From the NCBI RefSeq assembly GCF_018129985.1, contig NZ_JAFCKT010000024.1, forward strand, positions 1 through 45,194: DNA of 45,194 nucleotides, read 5' to 3'. The DNA comes from Bradyrhizobium sp. SZCCT0148 (GTDB taxonomy: Bacteria; Pseudomonadota; Alphaproteobacteria; Rhizobiales; Xanthobacteraceae). Positions 7,914 through 15,926 of this stretch are shown piece by piece (position 1 is the first letter of the stretch; every line of letters begins with the position of its first letter). The position numbers and the translations under genes are program-made. The notes under the pieces are model-generated. The model was not told the DNA's origin. It did no database searches and saw only the letters and a list, made by a program, of their open reading frames with translations.

Positions 7914-9305
7914 ATGACCTCGGATCAATCGATCTGCCACCTCACCGCCACAACCCTCGCGCGCGCCATTGCCAGGGGAGAGCTGTCTTCGCGTGACGCC
8001 GTCGAGGCGCATCTGGCGCGGATTGCACTGGTGGAGAGGCAAATCGCAGCGTTCGTGACTGTTGATGCGCAGGGTGCCCGCCGTGCGGCCGACATCTGCG
8101 ACGCGGCGGCTGAGCCGAGCGGCCCGCTGCATGGGGTGCCCGTCGCGATCAAGGACCTCACCGACACCGCCGGGCTTGCGACCACCTACGGATCGGTGCT
8201 GTTTCGCGACCACGTCCCGGCCGAGGATGACCTCGTCGTTGCGCGGCTGCGGCGCGCCGGTGCGATCATCCTGGGGAAGACCAACACGCCGGAGTTCGGC
8301 TTCGGCGCGGTCTGCACCAATAAATTGTGCGGGCCGACGCGCAATCCGTTTGATCCAGCGCTGACTTCCGGCGGATCGTCCGGTGGCTCCGCCGCGGCAG
8401 TGGCGGCCGGCATGGTGCCGCTGGCGCACGGCACCGATTTCGGTGGCTCGGTGCGCACGCCCGCAAGCTTCTGCGACGTCGCCTCGATTCGGCCGACCCC
8501 TGGCCGCATCCCGTCGCCCCGCCGACCGCTCGGTTGGGACATGCTGGCCAGCCACGGTTTTCTTGCCCGCGGCGTCGATGATCTCGAACTCGCGCTGTCG
8601 GTCTGCGCTGGCGCCGATGCCCTGGACCCGCTCTCGACCGGCGTCGTCAATGACCATCGTCCCCTGCTTGGACGTTCCCGGATCGCAGTCACGCCTGATT
8701 TCGGTGTTGCGCCGGTTTCGCGCGATGTGCGCGCCCGGTTTGCCGATGCTTGCGAAGCGCTCGCGCGTGTTGCCGAAATCGTCTCGTCTTCGCCGGATTG
8801 CAGCGGTGCGATCGAGACCTTCCGCACCCTTCGGGCCGCGCACATCGCCAACAGCTATGGCGAGCTGCTGAGAACGCGCCGCAGCGAGCTTACGCCCACC
8901 GTGATCTGGAATATCGAGGCGGGCGCCAAACTCTCGGCCGAGGATTACCTGAACGCCGAGCGGCGGCGCACCGCGATCTACCGCAGCTTTGGCGCGCTGT
9001 TCGCGCGTGCGGATTTCCTGATCGCGCCGGCGGCGTCGGTTTTCCCTTGGCCGAACGAGATCAGTGACGTCACCGCGATCGACGGCGCAGAGCTGGAGAC
9101 GCCGATCGACTATCTCGCCGTCACCTTCATCGTTTCGCTGGTCGGATTTCCGGTGCTGACCTTGCCGGTGCGGCGGGGGGAGAATCAGCTGCCCTTCGGC
9201 ATCCAGATCATCGCGCCGCCGGGTTGCGAATCCCGCCTGTTTGCTTTCGGCCGTGCCATCGAAAACGAATTGGGCTTTTCGCATCGCCGGCCGAGGCTCC
9301 CCTAG
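7914..9305 (+). CDS. Amidase signature family hydrolase (second copy)
   Basis: A 463-residue amidase-signature enzyme with Lys80 (VAIKDLTD), cis-Ser155 (TSGGSSGG) and nucleophile Ser179 (GTDFGGS), again 24 residues apart. It is clearly diverged from the amidase at 1059-2426, so this is not a recent duplication. ATG 7914 is used because the in-frame upstream stretch overlaps the ABC promoter region and resembles no amidase. It is transcribed away from the PotA-like gene. Its stop TAG shares the bases CTAG (9302-9305) with the stop of the convergent racemase-like gene. It could cleave the carbamoyl or amide product of the nearby hydantoinase, since no dedicated carbamoylase is present; this is inference. 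Confidence 0.9.
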   Translation: MTSDQSICHLTATTLARAIARGELSSRDAVEAHLARIALVERQIAAFVTVDAQGARRAADICDAAAEPSGPLHGVPVAIKDLTDTAGLATTYGSVLFRDHVPAEDDLVVARLRRAGAIILGKTNTPEFGFGAVCTNKLCGPTRNPFDPALTSGGSSGGSAAAVAAGMVPLAHGTDFGGSVRTPASFCDVASIRPTPGRIPSPRRPLGWDMLASHGFLARGVDDLELALSVCAGADALDPLSTGVVNDHRPLLGRSRIAVTPDFGVAPVSRDVRARFADACEALARVAEIVSSSPDCSGAIETFRTLRAAHIANSYGELLRTRRSELTPTVIWNIEAGAKLSAEDYLNAERRRTAIYRSFGALFARADFLIAPAASVFPWPNEISDVTAIDGAELETPIDYLAVTFIVSLVGFPVLTLPVRRGENQLPFGIQIIAPPGCESRLFAFGRAIENELGFSHRRPRLP

Positions 9306-10057
9306 CTGTCGCGATGCTCGAGCCGGGCGGCGAGCGCGCCGGCAAGACCGATGGTGGGTTTGGCAGCGGGCCGGCGGTACGTGCCGGCCGTGGCCTTGCG
9401 CAGGCGCAGCGCGACAAGTGCCTCGGCCAGCTTCACGGCGGCGACGACCTGGTCGACGACGGGAACGGGGATCCGGTCGGCGACGCGCTCGGCAAGACCC
9501 GAGAGCGGCGCACCTGCAAAGATCAGCACATCGGCCTCATCCTCGACGATCGCGCGCTGTGCGAGTTCGACCAGAAGGTCCTCCTTCTCGGTGCCGACCT
9601 CGGAGATCGCCTGAAACGGCGCGTCGAGCATGCGGATGCCCGCGCAGCGCTCGCGCAGCCCGTGGTCGCGGACACATTCCTCGTACCAGGGCCCCAGCGC
9701 CTGGGCGAAGGTGACGATGGCAAAGCGCCGTCCGGCCATGCAGGCCGTCAGCATCGCGGCTTCCGCAAGGCCGATCACGGGAATATCGAACGTCTCGCGC
9801 GCGGCGAACAGGCCGGGGTCACCGAAGGCGGCGATGATCGCAGCATCGACCTTGGTATGCTGTTCGGCCAGCATTTCCAGTGCGATGGCGCCGCCGATCT
9901 GCGCCTCGGTGCGGGTTGCGATATAGGGCACGCCGCGCGCGGCGGTGCAGGGGACGATCTCGGTGCCGGGCGCGGCGGCGCGCTGCCCGACATCCGTCAT
10001 CAACCGCGTGACCCCCGTGCTGGTGTTGGGATTGAGCAGCAGCAGCTTCATGGTCAT
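9302..10057 (-). CDS. Asp/Glu/hydantoin racemase family protein lacking both catalytic cysteines
   Basis: A 251-residue protein of the hydantoin racemase (HyuA/HyuE) type. Recognisable blocks are LLLNPNTS, the AFGDPG block, VIGLAEAA and VVDQVVAAVKLAEALV. In hydantoin racemases one Cys sits just before the F-x-D block and a second in a VLGCAGM-like block; here both positions are alanine (Ala77 in IIAAFGD and Ala181 in LIFAGAP). A standard two-cysteine 1,1-proton transfer therefore looks impossible. Its ATG overlaps the TGA of the GntR gene (ATGA), so the two are coupled. It could be a racemase relative with another reaction or a binding role. Confidence 0.85.
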   Translation of the reverse strand: MTMKLLLLNPNTSTGVTRLMTDVGQRAAAPGTEIVPCTAARGVPYIATRTEAQIGGAIALEMLAEQHTKVDAAIIAAFGDPGLFAARETFDIPVIGLAEAAMLTACMAGRRFAIVTFAQALGPWYEECVRDHGLRERCAGIRMLDAPFQAISEVGTEKEDLLVELAQRAIVEDEADVLIFAGAPLSGLAERVADRIPVPVVDQVVAAVKLAEALVALRLRKATAGTYRRPAAKPTIGLAGALAARLEHRDS

Positions 10058-10761
10058 GCCGCCGTCAGCTTGGGTTTGGGCGCGAGCGTCTCGAGCAGCG
10101 CAGTGCCGGTCTGCCGGACATGGGCGCCGAGCAGGCGCCCCGCGGCTTCGCTGTCGCGCGCTTCGAGGGCGGCGAGGATACCGGCGTGTTCGTCCACCGA
10201 ATTGCTCCAGCGCCTGTCGGCACCCAGCGCCAGATAGCGTGCACGCTCGGCGCGGGAGATCAACGTCTCGTGCGCCTCGCGCAGCGGCGTGTTGCGCGCC
10301 ATCCGGACGATGGTGTTGTGAATCTCGCCGTTGATGGCGAAGTAATCGTCGAGCTTGCCGCTGCGGTGATGACCTTCCATGCGGGTCTGCAGCGCGCGCA
10401 GGCGGGCGAGGTCGCGCTCGGTGGCGCGCTCGGCGGCGAGTTCTGCGGCGAGCCGCTCGATGCCGGCGAGCGCTTCGAACAATTCCGAGATGCCGGCGAT
10501 CGCAATGTCGGCGATGCGCGGGCTGCGGTTGGGGCGGAGCTCGATCAACCCTTCGGCCGCGAGCACCTTCATCGCCTCGCGAAGGGGCGTGCGCGACACG
10601 CCCAGTTCCTTCGACAGCTTGGTCTCCTGGGTCTGCGATCCCGGCGCCAGTTCGCCGCGAATGATCATCGTCCGCATCCGCGCGGCGGCGCGCTCATGCA
10701 GGCCCATCCTCTTGAGCTTGGGCGATTTTCGGCCCTTCGGGGTTTCCGACTTCTGCTGCAC
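10054..10761 (-). CDS. GntR family regulator, FadR/FCD subfamily
   Basis: A 235-residue repressor-type regulator. The N-terminal winged helix (about residues 20-85, with GVSRTPLREAMKVLAAEGL) is followed by an all-helical FCD ligand domain. Histidines in EIHNTIVRMA, DEHAGIL and LLGAHVRQT probably bind a metal and an organic acid. The start is GTG 10761, with GAGG 7-8 bases upstream. It is transcribed with the racemase-like gene and lies divergent from the ABC-decarboxylase-hydantoinase operon. A 17-bp near-palindrome in the shared intergenic region is a likely operator, which would let it control both directions. Confidence 0.9.
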   Translation of the reverse strand: MQQKSETPKGRKSPKLKRMGLHERAAARMRTMIIRGELAPGSQTQETKLSKELGVSRTPLREAMKVLAAEGLIELRPNRSPRIADIAIAGISELFEALAGIERLAAELAAERATERDLARLRALQTRMEGHHRSGKLDDYFAINGEIHNTIVRMARNTPLREAHETLISRAERARYLALGADRRWSNSVDEHAGILAALEARDSEAAGRLLGAHVRQTGTALLETLAPKPKLTAA

Positions 10762-10860
10762 GCGCGCCTCATTGCTTCAGTTCATCCTAGCCGTTTCCGG
10801 CCGCTTTGCTTGCCCAAAATACCGACGCATGTCGCTGAAAACAATGGCATAGCGCGCAAA

Positions 10861-10877
10861 TTGTATGCAGCATGCAA
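10861..10877. promoter_or_regulatory. Candidate GntR/FCD operator
   Basis: TTGTATGCAGCATGCAA is a 17-bp palindrome around a central A with one mismatch between the arms. It lies in the 200-bp divergent region between the GntR gene and the binding-protein gene. FCD-type GntR proteins often bind TTGTATACAA-like palindromes, which the outer bases resemble. The site assignment is inference. Confidence 0.4.
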
Positions 10878-10961
10878 AAACCGGATTGCGCTGCGGCGAA
10901 GGGCGACGGATGATCCTGCGCAACGCGCGGGATCTCGCGCTCTATCGAAACGGAGTATGCG

Positions 10962-11966
10962 ATGCGGACGAGTTTGCGACTGGGCCTCGTGGTGATGGCG
11001 GCGATGTTCGGTGCGAGCCATCTCGCTTCCGCGCAGACCGCGAAGATCAAGCTCGGCTACGCCAAATGCGCGCACTGTCTGCCGATGTCGCTGATCCCAG
11101 GCATGGCGAAGGGCGTCGAGGTCGAGGCCACCGGCTTCAACTCGGGCAACGACGTGCTCACCGCGCTGATCTCGAAGAGCATCGACGTCGCGCAGGTCAC
11201 CTACCTTCATTACATTACCGCGCTCGACAAGGGCTTTGACGTCGTCGCCGTGTCCGGCCAGATCAACGGCGGCTCGGAATGTCTTTCCTCCACGAAGCTG
11301 AACCTCCCGCCTGATGACTGGACCGCGTTCAAGGCCATCGTTGCCAAGGGCAAGAGCGACGGTCAGTTGCTGAAGGTCGCGGCCTCCCGCGGCAATGCGC
11401 AGGACATCCACATGCGCGGCGCATTCCTCAAGCAGGGCGTCGATCCCAACAAGGACGTCCAGTTCATCAACATCCCCAATCCGTCCGACCATCTCGCGGC
11501 GCTGCAGCGCGGCGAGGTCGACATGATCTGCTCGGTCGAGCCGTTCGCCTCGCAGATCCGGCTCGCCGGTGCCGGCAAGCATTTCGTGCTGCCGTATGAG
11601 CAGGCGGCAGGCAATCTGACCAACCTGATCGTCACCCGCTCTGACGTCATCGCAAGCCAGCGCGCCGGCGTTCAGGGCGTCGTCAGCGCCGTTGTTGAGC
11701 TCGACAACAAGCTGATCGCCGACAAGACGCCGTGGATCGAGGTCATCAACAAGCTGACCGGCCTCGATAAGAATGTGGCGACCGAAGCGCTGAAGAACGC
11801 TTCGCCCGATTCGGCGATCCATCGGTCGCAAACGCTCGCGATCGCGGCGATGATGCGCGACCTCAAATACATTCAGAAGGACGTCTCCGCAGAAGCGGAG
11901 AAGAACATGGATTATTCGTTCCTGGAGAAGGCCACGGGAAAGGCCAAGAATGACCTCGGTTACTGA
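10962..11966 (+). CDS. ABC transporter substrate-binding protein (SsuA/TauA/NMT1-like)
   Basis: A 334-residue periplasmic binding protein. A Sec signal peptide (MRTSLRLGLVVMAAMFGASHLASA, cleavage before QTAKIK) precedes an NMT1/SsuA-type two-lobed fold with the usual FNSGNDVLTALISKSIDVAQV and VDMICSVEPFAS blocks. Such proteins bind sulfonates, nitrate, thiamine precursors or small aromatic acids. The start at ATG 10962 follows CGGAG. It is first in a compact operon with permease, ATPase, a racemase-superfamily enzyme and a hydantoinase, so the ligand is probably the hydantoinase substrate or a related acid. Confidence 0.9.
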   Translation: MRTSLRLGLVVMAAMFGASHLASAQTAKIKLGYAKCAHCLPMSLIPGMAKGVEVEATGFNSGNDVLTALISKSIDVAQVTYLHYITALDKGFDVVAVSGQINGGSECLSSTKLNLPPDDWTAFKAIVAKGKSDGQLLKVAASRGNAQDIHMRGAFLKQGVDPNKDVQFINIPNPSDHLAALQRGEVDMICSVEPFASQIRLAGAGKHFVLPYEQAAGNLTNLIVTRSDVIASQRAGVQGVVSAVVELDNKLIADKTPWIEVINKLTGLDKNVATEALKNASPDSAIHRSQTLAIAAMMRDLKYIQKDVSAEAEKNMDYSFLEKATGKAKNDLGY

Positions 11967-12801
11967 CGTCTCGCCCGCGAGGCCGGCCTTTCGGCTGACG
12001 CGGGCGTTGCAGGGGCTCGAACGCCTCGTTGTCCCTGCGCTGCTGATTGCCGGCTGGGAAGCCTTCGCTCGTAGCGGCGTGCTTCCGCCCGCGCTGCTGC
12101 CGGCGCCGAGCGCGGTGCTGCATGCGCTCGGCGACTGGGTGTTCGGCTTCGACGAGACGACGCAAACCTATTCCGGTCACTGGCTGCGCGATGCGCTCGC
12201 CAGCGCGCTTCGCGTGTTCGGCGGCTTCGCGCTGGCAAGCCTGCTCGGAATCCTCGCCGGCGTCGCCATCGGCTGGTCGCGCCTGTTCGAGAAGACGCTG
12301 GAGCCGACGCTGCAGATGCTGCGGCCGATCCCGCCGGTGTCCTGGATCCCGCTCGCCATTATCTGGTTCGGCATTGCCGACAAGCCGGCGATCTTCCTGG
12401 TCTTCCTCGGCGCGTTCTTTCCCGTGCTGATGAACACCATCCATGGCGTGAAGACCGTCGACCACAATCTCGTGCGCGCCGGCGCGATGATGGGCGCGAA
12501 CCAGCGCCAGATGCTGACCGACATCGTGCTGCCGGCGGCGCTGCCTTCGATCTTCGCAGGCCTTCGCATCGCGGTCGGCTCGGCCTGGATGCTGACGGTC
12601 ACGGCCGAGATGGTCGCGGTCAAAAGCGGCCTCGGCTACGTCTTGTGGGATTCCTACTACTTCCTGCGTTACGACATCGTGCTCGCGGCGATGATCTCGA
12701 TCGGGCTGCTCGGCTATCTCTCCGACCTCGGGCTCAAGGCGATCATGGCGCACACGCTGCGCTGGCAGCAGACAACCACCGTGCAGGGCAGGGCAGGCTG
12801 A
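11950..12801 (+). CDS. ABC transporter permease (SsuC/TauC-like)
   Basis: A 283-residue inner-membrane permease with about six membrane helices and a typical BPD_transp_1 core. The EAA-like loop is around residues 175-200 (VRAGAMMGANQRQMLTDIVLPAALP). It overlaps the end of the binding-protein gene by 17 bp and shares one base with the ATPase gene (TGATG), so it is translated in a coupled series. Confidence 0.92.
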   Translation: MTSVTDVSPARPAFRLTRALQGLERLVVPALLIAGWEAFARSGVLPPALLPAPSAVLHALGDWVFGFDETTQTYSGHWLRDALASALRVFGGFALASLLGILAGVAIGWSRLFEKTLEPTLQMLRPIPPVSWIPLAIIWFGIADKPAIFLVFLGAFFPVLMNTIHGVKTVDHNLVRAGAMMGANQRQMLTDIVLPAALPSIFAGLRIAVGSAWMLTVTAEMVAVKSGLGYVLWDSYYFLRYDIVLAAMISIGLLGYLSDLGLKAIMAHTLRWQQTTTVQGRAG

Positions 12802-13577
12802 TGGCGGCCATCGAGCTACGCAACATCGTCAAGGTGTTCTCCGACAAGCGGCGCGGACGCGACCTGCTGACGCTGGACAACATCAATCTCGACATCGAGG
12901 CCAACGACTTCGTCTGCCTGCTCGGTCCGTCCGGCTGCGGCAAGTCGACCCTGCTCAACATCATCGCCGGCTTCGAGCAGGCGACGTCCGGCCGAACGCT
13001 GGTCGACGGCAGGCAGGTGCTGCAGCCCGGCTCCGACCGCGGGGTGGTGTTCCAGCAGCCGACCCTGATGCCGTGGCTGACGGCGATCGACAACATCGCC
13101 TTTCATCTCAAGCTCAAGGGCGTCGGCAAGTCCGAGCGGCACGATCGCGCCATCGAGTTCATCGATCTCGTCGGCTTGCGCGGTTTCGAGCACCATCATC
13201 CCTCCGAGATGTCCGGCGGCATGAATCAGCGCGTCGGTATCGCCCGCGCGCTGTTGATGAATCCTAGCGTCATCCTGATGGATGAGCCTTTCGCGGCGCT
13301 TGACGCCCAGACCAAGCTCGAAATGCAGGAGGAGCTGGTCGCAATCTGGCAGAAGCGCCGCTGCACCATCGTTTTCGTCACTCACAGCGTCGACGAGGCG
13401 CTGGTGCTCGGCAACAAGATCGTGGTGATGACGAAGCGGCCCGGCCGTATCCGCGAGGCCGTCAACTTCGACCTGCCGCGCCCGCGCGACATCACCAGCC
13501 CCGAATTCAATGACGCGAAGCGCCGCATCCTCTCCCTGATCCGGGAGGAGTCGACGCGCCTGGCGCAGGCGTCGTAA
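12801..13577 (+). CDS. ABC transporter ATP-binding protein (SsuB/TauB-like)
   Basis: A 258-residue ATPase with Walker A GPSGCGKST, Q-loop VFQQPTLMPW, signature MSGGMNQR, Walker B VILMDEP and H-loop THSVDEA. This set is typical of nitrate/sulfonate/taurine importers. The ATG overlaps the permease stop as TGATG; longer in-frame extensions upstream run inside the permease and are not credible. It is followed after only 9 bp by the decarboxylase/isomerase-like gene. Confidence 0.93.
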   Translation: MAAIELRNIVKVFSDKRRGRDLLTLDNINLDIEANDFVCLLGPSGCGKSTLLNIIAGFEQATSGRTLVDGRQVLQPGSDRGVVFQQPTLMPWLTAIDNIAFHLKLKGVGKSERHDRAIEFIDLVGLRGFEHHHPSEMSGGMNQRVGIARALLMNPSVILMDEPFAALDAQTKLEMQEELVAIWQKRRCTIVFVTHSVDEALVLGNKIVVMTKRPGRIREAVNFDLPRPRDITSPEFNDAKRRILSLIREESTRLAQAS

Positions 13578-13586
13578 GGTATCGCC

Positions 13587-14315
13587 ATGCGCAAGCGTCT
13601 CGGCATGATCACGCCGTCCTCCAACTCGGTGCTCGAGCCCGTCACCAGCGCCATGCTGCATGGCGTGCCTGTCACCGCGCATTTCTCGCGCTTCCGCGTC
13701 ACCGAGATTGCGCTCGATACCGCCGCGCTCAACCAGTTCGACGCCTCGGTGATGCTGCCGGCGGCGGACCTGCTGGCCGATGCCAAGGTCGACGCGATCG
13801 CCTGGAACGGAACCTCGGCGAGCTGGCTCGGCATCGGGCGGGACAGGAGCCTGTGCGAAGCAATCACGGCGCGTACGCGCGTGCCGGCGACGACGTCCAC
13901 GCTCGCCTGCATCGACGCCGCCCGGGCGCTTCGAGCGAGGCGCGTCGGCCTGGTCTCGCCCTACACCGACGACGTCCAGCGGCGGATCGGCGACGTCTGG
14001 GCCGAAGAGGGCATCGTTCCGCATGCCGAGCGGCATCTCGGCCTGCGCGACAATTTCTCCTTCGGCGAGGTCCCGCCTGCGACCATCGCGGACATGATCC
14101 GCGCGGTCGCGGCGGACGGCGCCGATGCGGTCGTCATTCTCTGCACCAATCTCGACGGCGCTGTGCTCGCGGCCTCGCTCGAACGGGAATTGGGCATCGC
14201 GGTGCTCGACTCGGTCGCGGTCACGCTGTGGCGAACGCTGGCGCTTGCCGGCGGTGACGTCGCTGCTCTTGCGTCGTGGGGCCGGATCTTCCAGACACCC
14301 GCGGTCAACGAATAA
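13587..14315 (+). CDS. Arylmalonate decarboxylase / maleate isomerase-like enzyme
   Basis: A 242-residue Asp/Glu racemase-superfamily enzyme. The N-terminal MITPSSNSVLEP resembles maleate isomerases, where the Asn binds a carboxylate. The position of the first catalytic Cys is Gly75 in NGTS, while the second Cys is kept (Cys186 in LCTNLDG). Gly75-Thr76-Ser77, Tyr126 and Cys186 match the known layout of arylmalonate decarboxylase (Gly74-Thr75-Ser76, Tyr126, Cys188), which decarboxylates without a cofactor. A one-cysteine protein is unlikely to racemise. It lies inside the transporter-hydantoinase operon, 9 bp after the ATPase and 11 bp before the hydantoinase. The substrate is unknown. Confidence 0.85.
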   Translation: MRKRLGMITPSSNSVLEPVTSAMLHGVPVTAHFSRFRVTEIALDTAALNQFDASVMLPAADLLADAKVDAIAWNGTSASWLGIGRDRSLCEAITARTRVPATTSTLACIDAARALRARRVGLVSPYTDDVQRRIGDVWAEEGIVPHAERHLGLRDNFSFGEVPPATIADMIRAVAADGADAVVILCTNLDGAVLAASLERELGIAVLDSVAVTLWRTLALAGGDVAALASWGRIFQTPAVNE

Positions 14316-14326
14316 CGGAGGCGCCT

Positions 14327-15736
14327 GTGACCCAGCTCGATCTCGCCATTCGCGGCGGCACCATCGTGACGGCCAGCGACGAGTTCCGCGCCGATATCGG
14401 CATTCGCGACGGCCGCATCGTCAGCATTGCCGATTGCATCGAGGGCGCGTCGCGCGAGATCGACGCGACAGGGTTGCTGGCGCTACCGGGCGGGATCGAC
14501 AGCCACGTCCATATTTCGCAGCCGTCGGGCCCCGACGTGGTGATGGCCGACGATTTTGCCTCGGCGACGCGCGCGGCCGCGGCCGGCGGTAACACCATGG
14601 TGCTGCCCTTCGCGCTGCAGGAGAAGGGCACGTCGCTGCGCACCTGCGTCGAGAACTACCGCAAGCTTGCCGAGGGCGAGTGCTACATCGACACCGCGTT
14701 CCATCTCATCATCTCCGATCCGACCGCGGTCGTGCTCGGGCAGGAGCTGCCGGCGCTGGTCAAGGACGGCTACACCTCGTTCAAGGTGTTCATGACCTAT
14801 GACGATCTCGTGCTCAGCGACGGCCAACTGCTTGAGGTGTTCGACGTGGCGCGCCGCGAAGAGGCGCTGGTGATGGTCCATTGCGAAGGCTATGACGCGA
14901 TCCGCTTCCTCACTAGCAAGCTCGAGCGCGAAGGCCACATCGCGCCCTATTACCACGGCGTGTCGCGGCCCCAGGCCGTCGAGCGCGAGGCGACGCACCG
15001 CGCCATCAGCCATGCCGAGGTGATCGGCGTTCCCATCATGATCGTGCATGTCTCAGGCCGAGAGGCGATGGAGCAGGTGCGCTGGGCCCAGCAGCGCGGA
15101 CTGCCGGTGCATGCCGAGACCTGTCCGCAATACATCACGCTGACGGCCGACGACATGAAGGGCCTGAACATGGACATCACGGGAGCGAAATATGTCTGTT
15201 CGCCGCCGCCGCGCGACGTCGAAAGCCAGCAGGCGATCTGGGAGGGCATCACGACCGGCGTGTTCCAGACCTTTTCATCCGACCACTGCCCGTTCCGCTA
15301 CGATGATCCCCAGGGCAAGCTGACGCCGAATGCACGCACCTCGTTCCGCTGGGTACCGAACGGCATTCCCGGCGTCGAGACGCGGCTGCCGATCCTGTTC
15401 TCGGAAGGCGTCTCGAAGGGGCGGATCAGCCTGCAGAAATTCGTCGAGCTGACCGCGACCAACCATGCGCGCATCTACGGCCTCTATCCGCGCAAGGGCT
15501 CGATCGGGGTGGGCTTCGACGCGGATATCGTGCTGTGGGATCCGAAGCTGACAAAGCCGATCCGGCAGGCCGATCTGCATCACGGCTCCGACTATACGCC
15601 CTGGGAAGACTTTAACGTCACCGGCTGGCCGGTCACCACGATCGCGCGGGGACGTGTGGTGTACGAGCACGGCAAGATCGTCGGTGACAAGGGCGCGGGC
15701 GAGGTACTCAGCCGCGGCAAGTCCAGCCTGATCTGA
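14327..15736 (+). CDS. Dihydropyrimidinase / D-hydantoinase family cyclic amidohydrolase
   Basis: A 469-residue amidohydrolase that opens cyclic amides such as hydantoins or dihydropyrimidines. The binuclear metal site is complete: His60 and His62 (IDSHVHI), carboxylated Lys153 (TSFKVFM), His185 (MVHCEGY), His241 (IVHVSGR) and Asp319 (SSDHCPF). The start is GTG 14327, with GGAG at 14317-14320; an earlier in-frame ATG lies inside the previous gene. It is last in the operon with importer and decarboxylase/isomerase-like genes. The product would be an N-carbamoyl acid, but no carbamoylase of the nitrilase or M20 type is seen in the window. Confidence 0.92.
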   Translation: MTQLDLAIRGGTIVTASDEFRADIGIRDGRIVSIADCIEGASREIDATGLLALPGGIDSHVHISQPSGPDVVMADDFASATRAAAAGGNTMVLPFALQEKGTSLRTCVENYRKLAEGECYIDTAFHLIISDPTAVVLGQELPALVKDGYTSFKVFMTYDDLVLSDGQLLEVFDVARREEALVMVHCEGYDAIRFLTSKLEREGHIAPYYHGVSRPQAVEREATHRAISHAEVIGVPIMIVHVSGREAMEQVRWAQQRGLPVHAETCPQYITLTADDMKGLNMDITGAKYVCSPPPRDVESQQAIWEGITTGVFQTFSSDHCPFRYDDPQGKLTPNARTSFRWVPNGIPGVETRLPILFSEGVSKGRISLQKFVELTATNHARIYGLYPRKGSIGVGFDADIVLWDPKLTKPIRQADLHHGSDYTPWEDFNVTGWPVTTIARGRVVYEHGKIVGDKGAGEVLSRGKSSLI

Positions 15737-15864
15737 TAACGGGGATGAGCAATCAGGCAGATCTGGGAGAAGCAGGTCGCAACGCATCCCGACAGTCCCG
15801 CGATGCAACCGCGCAGCCTCGATCGCGGATTGCGCATGGGCACCAATCTGACCGACGTGCAGCG

Positions 15865-15881
15865 GCTTGCACATTGCAAGC
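15865..15881. repeat. Small inverted repeat between convergent genes
   Basis: GCTTGCA-CAT-TGCAAGC is a perfect 7-bp inverted repeat in the 190-bp gap between the hydantoinase and the convergent protease gene. There is no T-run, so it is weak as an intrinsic terminator; it might be a minor hairpin. The rest of the gap shows no gene. Confidence 0.3.
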
Positions 15882-15926
15882 ACGAGCGCCATCGTCGCGT
15901 GCCTCGTGCGCTAGGCGCCGAGGTTG

